Shown: piece after piece, positions 19,023 to 28,645 of the stretch
Numbering within the stretch: the stretch's first letter is position 1
Layout of the letters: the number at the start of each line of letters is the position of its first letter
Assembly (NCBI RefSeq): GCF_022179125.1
Contig: NZ_BPQG01000036.1
Location: 104,194-168,193 of the forward strand
DNA: 64,000 bases
Direction of reading: 5' to 3'
Source: Methylobacterium cerastii
GTDB lineage: Bacteria > Pseudomonadota > Alphaproteobacteria > Rhizobiales > Beijerinckiaceae
Program-made: the position numbers and the translations under genes
The notes under the pieces: generated by a model
Database searches by the model: none
What the model saw: only the letters and a program-made list of their open reading frames with translations
Told to the model about the DNA's origin: nothing

Positions 19023-19955
19023 TCAACGCGCCTCGGCGAAACGGCGGACGGTGGCCGGCACGCCCACTTCGAACGGGGTCGGCACGAAGCCGAAGCGGCG
19101 GGCGAACTTGCCGCCGTCGATCACGTAGGCACGATCCCAGGTGAATCCGACATCGGCCACCTCGCGCGCGAAGCGGTAGACCAGCCCGAGCGGCCGCAGC
19201 ATCGCGAAGGGGACGGCCCACAGCCTGAGCCGCTTGCCGAGCACGCCGGCGCCCATCGTCAGCAGGGCGCGCGGGCTCCGCGTCGGCGCGCACGGAACGT
19301 TCCAGGCCTGCCCGAAATCCGCGTCGGGGGCGTCGAGAAGCAGCAAAGCCGCCCGCGCGACGTCCGGGACGTAGGCGAAGTCGTGCGCCGTGTCGGCCGG
19401 CACGAGCAATTGCGCCGGCCGGCCCTTCGCCAGCGCACCGAATGCGAAGGCGCCGAGATGGGAGTTGGCGACGCCGGGTCCGTAGAAATCGGAGCAGCGC
19501 AGGGCCGCCACCGGCACGCGGGCTCGCGCTCCCTGCCAGATCCGGGTGACCTCGGCCAGGATCGCCGGCTTCTCGCCGCCTGCGGTCAGCGGCATGTCCT
19601 CGGTGCGCGGCGCCGTCTGCGGCCCGAGTTGGTAGAGGTTGTCGATGAAGACCAGCCGCGCCCCCGCCTCGGCGCAGCCCTCGACCACGGCGTGCATCGT
19701 TCGCGGCCAGGCCGTCCGCCACACCCGCGCGTCGTAGGGGAAGCCGACCGCGAGTACCGCCTGCGCCGACCCGTCGAGCGCGCGCCGCACGTCGGCAGGA
19801 TTCAGGACGTCGCAGACCTGATGCTCGACGCCGGCCTGGAGGTCCGCCGGGCGTGTGCGGGTTGCGACCCGCATGCGGTCTCCGCGTGCGGCCAGCCGCT
19901 CGGCGATCGGCCGCCCGACCGCGCCGTAGCCGAAGATCGTGATCTGCTGCGTCAT
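19023..19955 (-). CDS. NAD(P)-dependent epimerase/dehydratase-like oxidoreductase
   Basis: 310 aa extended short-chain dehydrogenase fold. The nucleotide-binding start is atypical, [21 protein letters not shown] (GxGxxG). Then [10 protein letters not shown], a YG motif in SDFYGPGV with Lys missing at the usual YxxxK spacing, and [17 protein letters not shown]. This suggests a NmrA/epimerase-type protein that may not be a full sugar epimerase. The ATG at 19953-19955 has AGGA upstream. Divergent from the LysR regulator, 92 nt between starts, so probably its target. Confidence 0.78.
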   Translation of the reverse strand: MTQQITIFGYGAVGRPIAERLAARGDRMRVATRTRPADLQAGVEHQVCDVLNPADVRRALDGSAQAVLAVGFPYDARVWRTAWPRTMHAVVEGCAEAGARLVFIDNLYQLGPQTAPRTEDMPLTAGGEKPAILAEVTRIWQGARARVPVAALRCSDFYGPGVANSHLGAFAFGALAKGRPAQLLVPADTAHDFAYVPDVARAALLLLDAPDADFGQAWNVPCAPTRSPRALLTMGAGVLGKRLRLWAVPFAMLRPLGLVYRFAREVADVGFTWDRAYVIDGGKFARRFGFVPTPFEVGVPATVRRFAEAR

Positions 19956-20047
19956 CGTCCTGTCCCTCATCGCTGAAGGCAGGACGATGCACCTCGGCGG
20001 GCACATCGAAAATTGGCGAAGTCCGTGGTCCTGCTATACGCAAACGG

Positions 20048-20956
20048 ATGAACCACGATCCCGATTGGGCGCTCTATCGCACTCTGCTCGCCGTGCTCGA
20101 CGCTGGCTCGCTGTCGGCAGCCGCGCGTGCGCTCGGGACGACGCAACCGACCGTCGCCCGCCACGTGGATGCGCTGGAGTCGGCGCTGGGCGCCGACCTG
20201 TTCGTGCGGTCGCAGCGCGGGCTCGAACCGACCGAGCTTGCGGTGTCGCTGCGCCCGCACGCGCGGACCATGGCGACGACCGCCGCCGCGTTGCTGCGGG
20301 CCGCCAGCGGCGCCCAGGGCGACTTCGCCGGGACGGTGCGGATCACGGCGAGCGACGTCGTCGGCGTCGAGCACTTGCCGCCGATCCTGACCCGGCTCAG
20401 GCGGGCGCATCCCGCTCTGGCGATCGAGCTGGCGCTCTCGGACGTGGTCGGCGACCTGCTCGCGCGCGAGGCGGACATCGCGATCCGCATGGTCGAGCCG
20501 ACCCAGGGGGCGTTGCTGGCGCGCCGCCTGCCGCCGGTGGATCTCGGGTTCCACGCCCACCGCGACTACCTGGACCGAGCCGGGACGCCGGCCGCCATCG
20601 GCGACCTCTCAGCCCATGACGTGATCGGCTACGACACCGAGACCCCGGCGCTTCGGGCCATGGCCGCCCGGTTGCCGCCGCTCGACCGGCGCACGTTCGC
20701 TCTGAGGGCCGACAGCAACCTCGCCCAGGTCGCCGCGATCCGGTCAGGGTTCGGCATCGGCATCTGCCAGGTGGCGATCGCCCGGCGCGACCCGGCGCTG
20801 GTGCGCGTCCTGCCCGCGATCACCCTGACGCTGCCCCTCTGGATCGTGATGCACGAGGACCTGAAGACGAACGCCCGCTGTCGCGCGGTGTTCGATGCCT
20901 TGGTCGAAGGGCTCGACCTTTCGGAGGCGGCACCCGGCGCGACGGCGACCTGCTGA
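20048..20956 (+). CDS. LysR-family transcriptional regulator
   Basis: 302 aa. N-terminal winged helix (residues 5-65; AGSLSAAARALGTTQPTVARHVDALESALGADLFVR) and the periplasmic-binding-like effector domain (90-290). LysR proteins usually control the divergent gene, here the epimerase-like gene at 19955. The effector is unknown. The C-terminal part lists GIGICQVAIARRDPALVRVLP, typical of the GcvA/DsdC-type subgroup. Confidence 0.92.
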   Translation: MNHDPDWALYRTLLAVLDAGSLSAAARALGTTQPTVARHVDALESALGADLFVRSQRGLEPTELAVSLRPHARTMATTAAALLRAASGAQGDFAGTVRITASDVVGVEHLPPILTRLRRAHPALAIELALSDVVGDLLAREADIAIRMVEPTQGALLARRLPPVDLGFHAHRDYLDRAGTPAAIGDLSAHDVIGYDTETPALRAMAARLPPLDRRTFALRADSNLAQVAAIRSGFGIGICQVAIARRDPALVRVLPAITLTLPLWIVMHEDLKTNARCRAVFDALVEGLDLSEAAPGATATC

Positions 20957-20999
20957 CGACCCGCGACTGCACTGCAGGCCGTTCGGTCCGCGTCGGGCG

Positions 21000-22385
21000 T
21001 CAGCCCTTCTCCAGCCCCGCGATCGCCCGCGCGAAGTCGCGCGCCGCGAACGGCTCCAGGTCGTCGACGCCCTCGCCGACGCCGATGAAGTGCACCGGCA
21101 GGCCGAACTTCGCGGCCAGCGCGATCAGGATGCCGCCGCGGGCTGTGCCGTCGAGCTTGGTCATCACCAGCCCCGAGACCGGCGCGGCTTTCGAGAACAG
21201 CTCGACTTGGGACAGGGCGTTCTGGCCGACGGTGGCGTCGAGAACCAGCAGCGTCGCATGCGGCGCCTCGGGATCGCTCTTGCGCAGCACGCGGATGATC
21301 TTTTCCAGCTCCGCCATCAGCCCGGCCTTGTTCTGCAGCCGGCCGGCGGTGTCGATCAGGAGCACGTCGGTGCCCTCGGCCTTCGCGCGCTTGAGGGCGT
21401 CGAAGGCCAGCCCCGCCGCGTCCGCGCCCTGCGCCCCGCTCACCACCGGCGTGCCGGTGCGCTCGCCCCAGACCTTCAGCTGCTCGATCGCGGCGGCGCG
21501 GAAGGTGTCGCCCGCCGCCAGCATCACCGAGCGGCCCTCCGCCTTAAGGCTGAGCGACAGCTTGCCCAGCGTCGTGGTCTTGCCGGCGCCGTTCACGCCG
21601 ATCATCAGGATCACGAACGGCTTCTTGGTGGGATCGACGACCAGGGGCTTGGCCACCGGCTCCAGCGCCCGCTCGACCTCGGTCGCCAGGATCGCCCGGA
21701 CCTCGTCGGGGGAGATGCCCTTCTCGTAGCGGCCCTTGCCCACGGCATCCGAGATCCGCGTCGCGGTCTCGACGCCGAAATCGGCCTGGATCAGCGCGTC
21801 CTCCAGGTCCTCCAAGGTGTTGGCGTCGAGCTTGCGCTTCGTGAACAGGCCGGTGACCCGGTCGGACAGGGCCGACGAGGTCCGCTTCATCCCCGAGGTC
21901 AGCCGGGTCCACCAGCCGCGCTTCTCCGACGCCGGCTCCGATGCCGTCTCGTCGTCGGCGAGGGCGTCGTGAGCGAGCGCGGCCGCGACGTCGACCGGTT
22001 GGATGTCCGGCGCGCCGGCGCCGGCCTCAGGCCCAGCGTCGGGCGCGGTCACCGGCTCGCGGGCGACCGTCGTGGTGTCGGCAGGCTCGGCGCCGCGGGC
22101 CGGGTCGTCGCCGGCGGTGCCGGAGGGGGGCGTCTCGGGCTCGCCCGCGATCGGCTGAAGGTCGGCGCCTTCGATCTCGTCGGGCACCGCGTTCCGCTCG
22201 GGGTCGACCGGCGACGGCTCGGCCGGCGGCAGCGGCACGTGCGCCACGTCGTCGGCAGCCGTGGCGAAGTCCGGCTGCCCTTCCGCCGGGGAGGCGGGCG
22301 AGTCCGGCGGCGGCTCGGGGGCTTCGGTCGCGCCCTTGCGCCCGAACAGGCGGCCGAACCAGCCCGGCTTCTCGTCTTGGCTCAT
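21000..22385 (-). CDS. ftsY: signal recognition particle receptor FtsY
   Basis: 461 aa. An acidic, Pro- and Glu-rich N-terminal A domain (about 1-150) for membrane association precedes the NG GTPase domain: G1 GVNGAGKTTTLGKL, G3 DTAGRLQNKAGLM, G4 TKLDGTARGG and a closing GVGEGVDDLEPF. It docks the SRP-ribosome complex at the SecYEG translocon. AAGGA precedes the ATG at 22383-22385. Its neighbours mtaB and dapF, on the same strand, are often its partners in alphaproteobacteria, although an RluA gene on the opposite strand intervenes here. Confidence 0.96.
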   Translation of the reverse strand: MSQDEKPGWFGRLFGRKGATEAPEPPPDSPASPAEGQPDFATAADDVAHVPLPPAEPSPVDPERNAVPDEIEGADLQPIAGEPETPPSGTAGDDPARGAEPADTTTVAREPVTAPDAGPEAGAGAPDIQPVDVAAALAHDALADDETASEPASEKRGWWTRLTSGMKRTSSALSDRVTGLFTKRKLDANTLEDLEDALIQADFGVETATRISDAVGKGRYEKGISPDEVRAILATEVERALEPVAKPLVVDPTKKPFVILMIGVNGAGKTTTLGKLSLSLKAEGRSVMLAAGDTFRAAAIEQLKVWGERTGTPVVSGAQGADAAGLAFDALKRAKAEGTDVLLIDTAGRLQNKAGLMAELEKIIRVLRKSDPEAPHATLLVLDATVGQNALSQVELFSKAAPVSGLVMTKLDGTARGGILIALAAKFGLPVHFIGVGEGVDDLEPFAARDFARAIAGLEKG

Positions 22386-22427
22386 GTCGTCCTTGCTCCC
22401 GCGCCCCGGCACCGTTAGCCGGGAGGC

Positions 22428-23126
22428 ATGTCGTCGCCTGCCGCATTCTCGTCTGACATAGGCGTGCGCCTGCTCTACCGCGATGCCCTGGTCCTCGTCA
22501 TCGACAAGCCCGCGGGTTTGCCGGTGCATCCGGGGCCCAAGGGCGGCGAGACCCTGACCGACCACCTCGACGGCCTGCGCTTCGGCCTGCCGCGGCGCCC
22601 GGAGGCCGCGCACCGGCTCGACCGCGACACCTCCGGCTGCTTAGCCCTCGGGCGTCATGCGCAGGCGCTGGCGCGCCTCAACAAGCTGTTCGCCAACGCG
22701 CAGGCGCGGAAGACCTACTGGGCGCTGGTCGAGGGTGCGCCCCCGGACGACGAGGGCCAGATCGACCTGCCGCTCGCACGGCGGTCGAGCGATCCACGCT
22801 CGTGGTGGATGAAGGCCGACCCGGCCGGCGACCCGTCGACGACGCGCTGGCGCGTGCTCGGTCGGTCCGCGAGCCAGGCCTGGCTCGAGCTGATCCCGGT
22901 CACCGGCCGCACCCATCAGCTCCGGGTGCACTGCGCCGCATCGGGGTTCCCGATCGTCGGGGATCCGATCTACGGCACCGCGGCCCGCCACGGCGGCCCC
23001 GGCCTGCAACTGCATGCGCGCGGCCTCGCCTTGCCGCTCTACCCGAAGAAGCCGCCCGTGGTCGCCGAGGCGCCGGCACCCGAGCACATGCGGGACGGGC
23101 TGTCGGCCTGCGGCTGGGCCGGGTGA
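22428..23126 (+). CDS. RluA-family RNA pseudouridine synthase
   Basis: 232 aa. The catalytic Asp is in the motif HRLDRDTSG, followed by the RluA fold (VTGRTHQLRVHCAASGFPIVGDPIYG). No N-terminal S4 domain is seen, so it is a short, RluA/TruC-like type; the RNA target (rRNA or tRNA uridine) is not clear. The ATG at 22428 is very close to GGGAGG (1-nt gap), which is poor spacing, so the true start may be a little further in. The gene lies between ftsY and mtaB, on the opposite strand. Confidence 0.85.
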   Translation: MSSPAAFSSDIGVRLLYRDALVLVIDKPAGLPVHPGPKGGETLTDHLDGLRFGLPRRPEAAHRLDRDTSGCLALGRHAQALARLNKLFANAQARKTYWALVEGAPPDDEGQIDLPLARRSSDPRSWWMKADPAGDPSTTRWRVLGRSASQAWLELIPVTGRTHQLRVHCAASGFPIVGDPIYGTAARHGGPGLQLHARGLALPLYPKKPPVVAEAPAPEHMRDGLSACGWAG

Positions 23127-23165
23127 CCCTCGGACCGGGGCGGCCACGCGCCGGTTCGCTTGCGA

Positions 23166-24404
23166 TCAGGCGGCCAGCAGCGCGCGGCCGTCGTGCCCGG
23201 CGATCGTCACGTCGAGGATCGTGCCGGGCTCCGCCGCGATCCGCACCGGCGTGAACCCTTCGGTGCGGCCGACGCCGCCGCGCTCCGCCAGCACCCGGTG
23301 CGACCGGCCGACCTCGCCGTCGAGGTGGCGGAGGAGGGCCGCCTCGCCCGCCGCACGCAGGCGCGCGGCGCGGGCGCGGACGACCTCGGGCGCAACCGGC
23401 GGCATCCGCGCGGCCGGCGTCCCCGGGCGGGGCGAGTACGGGAAGACGTGGAGATGCGTCAGCCCGCATTCCGCGACGAGGTCGAGGGAGCGGGCGAACT
23501 GGTCCTCGGTCTCGGTCGGGAAGCCGGCGATGAGGTCGGCGCCGAACACCGCGTCCGGCCGCAGGCGCCGCACCGCGTCGCAGAAGCGGATCGCGTCGGC
23601 GCGCCCATGCCGGCGCTTCATCCGCTTGAGCACGAGGTCGTCGCCGGCCTGGAGCGACAGGTGCAGGTGCGGCATCAGCCGGGGCTCGTCGCCGATCGCC
23701 CGCATCAGGGTGTCGTCGGCCTCGATCGAATCGATCGAGGACAGGCGCAGGCGCGACAGCTCCGGCACCGCGGCGAGGATCGCCAGGACCAGCGTGCCGA
23801 GGCTCTCGCCAGCGTTCGAGAAGTCGCGGCCGTAGGCGGTGAGGTCGACGCCGGTCAGCACGACCTCGCGCCCACCGTGGGCGACGATGCGCCGGACCTG
23901 CGCGATCGCCGCGTCGGGCGCCACCGAGCGCGAATGCCCGCGCCCGAACGGGATGACGCAGAAGGTGCAGCGGTGGTCGCAGCCGTTCTGCACAGGCACG
24001 AAGGCGCGGGTGTGCCCGGCCACGCCCGCGATCCGCGTCGGCTCGGCGTGCCGGGCGGCGAACACGTCGCCGACCGCGTCGCGCGCACCTTTCGCGTCCG
24101 GCCGCCAGGCCGCGGGCGAGAGCTTGTCGCCGTTGCCGACCAGCCGGGCGACCTCGGGCATCGCGGCGTAGGCGGCGGTCTCGATCTGCGCGCCGCAGCC
24201 GGTGACGACGATCTCGGCGTCGGGCCGCTCGCGGTGCAGGCGGCGGATCGCCTTGCGCGCCTGCCTCCCGGCTTCCGTGGTGACGGCGCAGGTGTTGACC
24301 ACGACGCGGTCGCGCCCATGCGCTCCTGGCTCCGCAAGGCCGCGCATCACCTCGGCCTCGACCGTGTTCAGCCGGCAGCCGAAGGTCAGCGTCTCGACCG
24401 CCAT
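23166..24404 (-). CDS. mtaB: tRNA (N6-threonylcarbamoyladenosine) methylthiotransferase MtaB
   Basis: 412 aa radical SAM methylthiotransferase. N-terminal UPF0004 cysteines GCRLN, NTCAV and TGCGAQ bind the first iron-sulfur cluster; the radical SAM cluster is GCDHRCTFC; a C-terminal TRAM-like region ends the protein. It adds methylthio to t6A37 in tRNAs that read ANN codons. The ATG at 24402-24404 overlaps the dapF stop by 1 nt (TGATG), so the two genes are translationally coupled. Confidence 0.93.
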   Translation of the reverse strand: MAVETLTFGCRLNTVEAEVMRGLAEPGAHGRDRVVVNTCAVTTEAGRQARKAIRRLHRERPDAEIVVTGCGAQIETAAYAAMPEVARLVGNGDKLSPAAWRPDAKGARDAVGDVFAARHAEPTRIAGVAGHTRAFVPVQNGCDHRCTFCVIPFGRGHSRSVAPDAAIAQVRRIVAHGGREVVLTGVDLTAYGRDFSNAGESLGTLVLAILAAVPELSRLRLSSIDSIEADDTLMRAIGDEPRLMPHLHLSLQAGDDLVLKRMKRRHGRADAIRFCDAVRRLRPDAVFGADLIAGFPTETEDQFARSLDLVAECGLTHLHVFPYSPRPGTPAARMPPVAPEVVRARAARLRAAGEAALLRHLDGEVGRSHRVLAERGGVGRTEGFTPVRIAAEPGTILDVTIAGHDGRALLAA

Positions 24405-25294
24405 CAGGCGGCGTCCTGGGCGAACAGGGCGGGTGCGAACCGGCCTTCGGCGACGAGGAAGACCGGGCCGGTCATCAGCACGTGGTCGTCGGCGCGCCAC
24501 TCCACGAACAGGTCGCCGCCGGGCAGGCTCACGGTGGCCTGCCGGCCGATCATCCTGAGGCGCGAGGCGGCGACGACGGCGGCGCAGGCGGCGGTGCCGC
24601 AGGCCAGCGTCAAGCCGGCGCCGCGCTCCCAGACCCGGAGCTTGATCGCCTCCCGCCCCCGGACCTGCGCCACAGAGATGTTGGCGCGCTCGGGGAAGAT
24701 CGGATGGTTCTCCAGCATCGGGCCGATCTGCCCGAGGTCGAACGTGTCGGGGTCGCGATCGGTGAAGAAGACCGCGTGCGGGTTGCCCATGTTCACCGCG
24801 CCCGGCGAATGCAGGATGGGGTCGTCGATCGGCCCGATCTGCAGCTCGATCCGCCGCGTGTCCGGGAACGGATCGCGCAGCGGGATCTCGTTCCAGGCGA
24901 GGCGCGGGCGGCCCATGTCGACGGTGAAGGAGCGTTCGGCGACGCGCTTGACCTCGACGCGGCCGGCGACCGTCTCCAGCACCAGCCGCCCGGTCTCGAC
25001 GGGCCGCGCCATGGCCGGGTCGTCGAGCATCGCGTAGGCGACGCAGCGGGTGCCGTTGCCGCAGGCGCCCGATTCCGAGCCGTCGGTGTTGTAGATCCGC
25101 ATGAACGCGTCGGCGCCGCGGCTCGCGGAATCGTGCAGCACCATCAGCTGGTCGAAGCTCGAGGCCGGATCGGCGGCGATGGCGCGCGCCTCCTCGGGGG
25201 CGACGCGGATGTCGGTGCCGCGCAGGTCCAGCACCACGATCGCGTTGCCGGCGCCGTGCATCTTCAGGAAGCGTCTGTGGGCGAGTGCGCTCAT
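24404..25294 (-). CDS. dapF: diaminopimelate epimerase
   Basis: 296 aa. Two pseudo-symmetric halves each carry the catalytic Cys: ACGNGTRC and ACGTAACA. It converts LL- to meso-diaminopimelate for peptidoglycan and lysine in the cytosol. [15 protein letters not shown] near the start is typical. The ATG at 25292-25294 was chosen. First gene of the dapF-mtaB pair; the next 313 nt upstream (25295-25607) hold no recognised gene and probably contain divergent promoters. Confidence 0.96.
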   Translation of the reverse strand: MSALAHRRFLKMHGAGNAIVVLDLRGTDIRVAPEEARAIAADPASSFDQLMVLHDSASRGADAFMRIYNTDGSESGACGNGTRCVAYAMLDDPAMARPVETGRLVLETVAGRVEVKRVAERSFTVDMGRPRLAWNEIPLRDPFPDTRRIELQIGPIDDPILHSPGAVNMGNPHAVFFTDRDPDTFDLGQIGPMLENHPIFPERANISVAQVRGREAIKLRVWERGAGLTLACGTAACAAVVAASRLRMIGRQATVSLPGGDLFVEWRADDHVLMTGPVFLVAEGRFAPALFAQDAA

Positions 25295-25607
25295 GCGGCC
25301 ATGGTGGTTCGAACCGCGTCGTCGCGGGGGTGGGGGCCGGGCGTCGTCCGAGAGCCCGTCGGAGCACCGTATATGGCAAGGCCGGCCTCCGGCGCGAGGG
25401 GCGTGGCAGATCCGCCGCGTCCGCGCACCGTGCGATCGGAACGCGCGTGCATGGCCTCGCGAAGGACGGTGTTCGTCACTACCTTCGGGCGAGACGGGAC
25501 CGTACCGATTCGGTTCGCGGCGGCCTCGGCCGTAGCCTCGACGCCCTTGTCTCCTTTTCCTTTGCCTCCACTGCCCTCGCCTCCACTGCCTTCCCCGGAG
25601 CGCCGCC
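25295..25607. other. 313-nt intergenic region between divergent dapF and the GyrI-like gene
   Basis: No coding frame with a credible start and ribosome binding site, no tRNA-like fold and no clear palindrome is seen. Near 25565-25595 two similar pyrimidine-rich units (CCTCCACTGCCCTCG / CCTCCACTGCCTTCC) stand side by side shortly before the downstream start. The region should hold the dapF promoter and the promoter of the gene at 25608. Confidence 0.55.
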
Positions 25608-26417
25608 TTGACCCGCCCTCGCCTCACGCTCGTCGCCGGCCTCCTTGCCGCCTCCGCCGCCGCCTGCGGGAGCCTGCCCGCCCTGGCGCAGCAGCCCCCG
25701 CCGCCGGCCTCGACGGCGCCCTCCCCCGCGGTCACCGATCCGCTGCCGACGACCACCGCGCCGAACCCGCCGGCCGACCCGAACAAGTCCGCCGCGCCCG
25801 CGCCCGAGAAGGCGATCACCGCGCCGACCCTGCCTTCGGCGCCGTCCCCCGCCGCCGCGCCGCCTCCTGCCCCGCCGCAAGCGCAGGCTCCTTCCTCGTC
25901 CCCTCCCCAGACCTCCGGGCGAAAAACCCTGGTGGAGGCGCCGGCCAACGCCGACGACGTGGACGCGGTGACGTTGCCGGCCAAGCCCGCCGCGATCCTG
26001 GCCGGCAAGACGAAGTGGGACGAGGCGGTGCCGAGCCTTAAGGACGCCTTCGCCCGGATCGAGGCCGACCTGGCCAAGGCCGGCATCGCGCCGACCGGTC
26101 GCCCGCTCGCGGTCTTCACCCGGACCGACGACGACGGCTTCGCCTACGAGGCGATGATCCCAGTGGCGTCCGCGCCCGACCCGGCGCCGACCGCCGCCGA
26201 CGGCCTGCGCTTCGGCACCACCCCGTCCGGCAAGGCCCTGCGCTTCCCGCACAAGGGCTCCTACGACGACATCGACGGCACCTACGAGACCCTGACGACC
26301 TACCTCGACGCCAAGGACATCGTCGTCCAGGACCGTTTCATCGAGGAATACGTCACCGACCTCGCCGACAAGGCCGACGACAAGCTCGACGTGAACATCT
26401 ACGCGCTGACCCGTTGA
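25608..26417 (+). CDS. exported protein with Pro-rich linker and GyrI-like effector-binding domain
   Basis: 269 aa, start TTG at 25608 (CGGAG upstream). The N-terminus is a signal peptide ([23 protein letters not shown]); a Cys inside it is a weak lipobox candidate. Residues 30-105 are low-complexity (Pro, Ala, Ser, Thr) like a flexible linker. The C-terminal part (about 110-269) resembles the GyrI/AraC effector-binding fold ([17 protein letters not shown], ending [12 protein letters not shown]). It is probably a periplasmic or membrane-tethered small-molecule-binding protein; the ligand is unknown. It stands alone, 102 nt before nth. Confidence 0.7.
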   Translation: MTRPRLTLVAGLLAASAAACGSLPALAQQPPPPASTAPSPAVTDPLPTTTAPNPPADPNKSAAPAPEKAITAPTLPSAPSPAAAPPPAPPQAQAPSSSPPQTSGRKTLVEAPANADDVDAVTLPAKPAAILAGKTKWDEAVPSLKDAFARIEADLAKAGIAPTGRPLAVFTRTDDDGFAYEAMIPVASAPDPAPTAADGLRFGTTPSGKALRFPHKGSYDDIDGTYETLTTYLDAKDIVVQDRFIEEYVTDLADKADDKLDVNIYALTR

Positions 26418-26519
26418 GCATTTCCAAGCGAGGTGGATGCCGGCTCGCGTGAAGAACATGTTCTAACCCTGCGGCATCGGGCTGGGGAACCGGCGGGAAT
26501 CCTCGCGGATTCCGCCCCC

Positions 26520-27287
26520 ATGCCCAGCGCGAACCGCCACGACCTCTTCGCCGCCGCCCGCCCTCTCCGCGCAGCCGCGGCGACGGATGGGCCGCCCGCC
26601 GACCTCACGGCGAAGGCGCTGGAGATCCACCGCCGGCTGTGCCCGGTCTACGGTTGCCCGATCCCGTACTTCCACAGCCTCGATCCGCTCTCCGAGCTGG
26701 TCTCGTCGCTGCTCTCGCACCGCACCCGCAACGCCGATTCGGGCCGTGCGTTCAAGGCGTTGCGCGCGCGCTTTCCGGACTGGGCGGACCTGCTCGCCGC
26801 CCCGGTGGAGGCGATCGAGGAGACGATCCGCGGCGTGACCTGGCCGGAGCTGAAGGCGCCGCGCATCCAGGCCGTTCTGCGGGCGGTGGAGGCGCGCCAC
26901 GGCGGCCTGTCGCTCGACTTCCTGGGGGAGATGACGGTGGACGCGGCGCGGGCCTGGCTCGAGGCGATCCCCGGAATCGGCCCCAAGACCAGCGCAGCCG
27001 TGCTGTCGTTCTCGGTGCTGCGCATGGCGGCTCTGCCGGTGGACAGCCACCACCACCGCGTCGCCCAGCGCCTCGGGCTGATCGGTCCGAAGATGGATGT
27101 CGGCCCGTCGCACCCGATCTTGAGGTCGCAGCTTCCCGCCGACTGGTCGGCCCAGGACCTCTACGACAACCACGAGATCCTGATGCTGCACGGCCAGCAG
27201 GTCTGCCACCACCGCAAGCCCGCCTGCTGCCGCTGCGTGCTCGTCGACCTCTGCCCGAGCGCGCAGGTGGCCTACCGCGAGCCATAG
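26520..27287 (+). CDS. nth: endonuclease III-like DNA glycosylase/AP lyase
   Basis: 255 aa. Helix-hairpin-helix LEAIPGIGPKTSAAVLSFS with the catalytic Lys (GPKTS), catalytic Asp in VDSHHHRVAQRLGL, and the C-terminal [4Fe-4S] loop C-x6-C-x2-C-x5-C (CHHRKPACCRCVLVDLC). It removes oxidised pyrimidines and nicks the abasic site in base excision repair. VDSHHHR instead of the more common VDTHxxR is an ordinary variant. The ATG at 26520 is inside an open frame that begins further upstream, so the exact start is moderately sure. It could be a paralogue of a second Nth. Confidence 0.85.
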   Translation: MPSANRHDLFAAARPLRAAAATDGPPADLTAKALEIHRRLCPVYGCPIPYFHSLDPLSELVSSLLSHRTRNADSGRAFKALRARFPDWADLLAAPVEAIEETIRGVTWPELKAPRIQAVLRAVEARHGGLSLDFLGEMTVDAARAWLEAIPGIGPKTSAAVLSFSVLRMAALPVDSHHHRVAQRLGLIGPKMDVGPSHPILRSQLPADWSAQDLYDNHEILMLHGQQVCHHRKPACCRCVLVDLCPSAQVAYREP

Positions 27288-27360
27288 ACAATAGCGGTCG
27301 GTCGAAGCCGCGTTCAGCAACTTGAGGGCGCGAAGAGCGCTCGCGGAGGACCGGGCCTTT

Positions 27361-27376
27361 CAGGACTTCGGTCCTG
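27361..27376. other. CUUCGG tetraloop hairpin upstream of trpS
   Basis: CAGGAC-TTCG-GTCCTG forms a 6-bp stem closed by a very stable UUCG loop. It lies in the 293-nt region between nth and trpS (27288-27580). No T run follows on either strand, so it is not a textbook terminator; it may be an mRNA-end stabiliser for nth or a leader element. No tRNA or T-box features are seen. Confidence 0.6.
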
Positions 27377-27580
27377 CAAAGCGTAGCGGGGCGAAAGTTT
27401 GTGCTCGTGGAGGCGGGCGTCGGCGATTGAGGGCGTCAGAAAGACAGGGCCAGCGCTTTCAGGCGATTGCCCTGAGCCGTAGTCGCCCCTCGCCTTGACC
27501 GGCTCGTCCCCCGGGTGCCAGAAACCCGCCCTTCCAGGGACGCGAGATCGCCTCGGCCCGGCATTCGAGGGACCGCGCCG

Positions 27581-28645
27581 ATGGCCGCGTTCAAGGAACT
27601 GGTGTTCTCGGGCGTGCAGCCGACGGGCAACCTGCATCTCGGCAACTACCTCGGGGCGATCAAGCGCTTCGTCGAGATGCAGGCGCGCGAGGCGCAGTGC
27701 CTGTACTGCGTCGTCGACCTGCACGCGATCACCTTGTGGCAGGACCCGGAGGCGCTGAAGGGTCAGATCCGCGAGGTCACCGCCGCGTTCCTGGCCGCCG
27801 GCATCGATCCGAAGCGCTCGATCGTGTTCAACCAGAGCCAGGTGCCGCAGCACGCCGAGCTCGCCTGGGTGTTCAACTGCGTCGCGCGCCTCGGCTGGCT
27901 CAACCGCATGACCCAGTTCAAGGACAAGGCCGGCAAGGACCGCGAGGCGGCCTCGATCGGCCTGTACGCCTATCCCGTGCTGATGGCCGCCGACATCCTC
28001 GCCTACCGCGCGACGCACGTGCCAGTCGGCGAGGACCAGAAGCAGCATCTCGAGCTGACCCGCGACATCGCTCAGAAGTTCAACACCGACTTCGCCGGCT
28101 CGATCGCAGCGCACGGGCACGACGAGGGCGCCGGCTTCTTCCCGATCACCGAGCCGCTGATCGGCGGGCCGGCCGCCCGGGTGATGAGCCTGCGCGACGG
28201 CACCAAGAAGATGTCGAAGTCCGACGCCTCGGACAATTCGCGCATCAACCTCACCGACGATTCCGACGCGATCGCCAGCAAGGTGCGCCGGGCCAAGACC
28301 GATCCCGACGCCCTCCCTTCGGAAGCCGCTGGCCTTGCCGGCCGACCGGAGGCCGACAACCTCGTCGGCATCTTCGCCGGGCTCAAGGGCACCACCCGCG
28401 ACGCGGTGCTCGCCGATTACGGCGGCGCGCAGTTCTCGGCCTTCAAGGGCGCGCTCGTCGAGCTCGCCGTCGAGACGCTGGCGCCGATCGCCGCCGAGAT
28501 GAAGCGGCTCACCGCCGATCCCGCCCACATCGACGCGGTGCTGGCCGACGGTTCGGAGCGGGCCGAGGCCATCGCCGCGCCGACGCTCGATGCGGTCAAG
28601 GACATCGTCGGCTTCGTCCGCCGCACGCGCCTGCGCAGCGTGTGA
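27581..28645 (+). CDS. trpS: tryptophan--tRNA ligase
   Basis: 354 aa class I synthetase. HIGH-type motif TGNLHLGN near residue 15-22 and KMSKS (KKMSKSDAS, about 215) are present, along with [19 protein letters not shown]. It charges tRNA-Trp in the cytosol. The ATG at 27581 follows GAGGGA at the right distance. Its stop overlaps the start of the dehalogenase gene (TGATG), so both are probably co-transcribed. Confidence 0.96.
   Translation: MAAFKELVFSGVQPTGNLHLGNYLGAIKRFVEMQAREAQCLYCVVDLHAITLWQDPEALKGQIREVTAAFLAAGIDPKRSIVFNQSQVPQHAELAWVFNCVARLGWLNRMTQFKDKAGKDREAASIGLYAYPVLMAADILAYRATHVPVGEDQKQHLELTRDIAQKFNTDFAGSIAAHGHDEGAGFFPITEPLIGGPAARVMSLRDGTKKMSKSDASDNSRINLTDDSDAIASKVRRAKTDPDALPSEAAGLAGRPEADNLVGIFAGLKGTTRDAVLADYGGAQFSAFKGALVELAVETLAPIAAEMKRLTADPAHIDAVLADGSERAEAIAAPTLDAVKDIVGFVRRTRLRSV

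Noticed and set aside
27288-27580. Possible T-box or attenuator upstream of trpS
   Set aside because: No specifier loop, no Trp-codon leader peptide, and no terminator with T tract was found; only an isolated UUCG hairpin.
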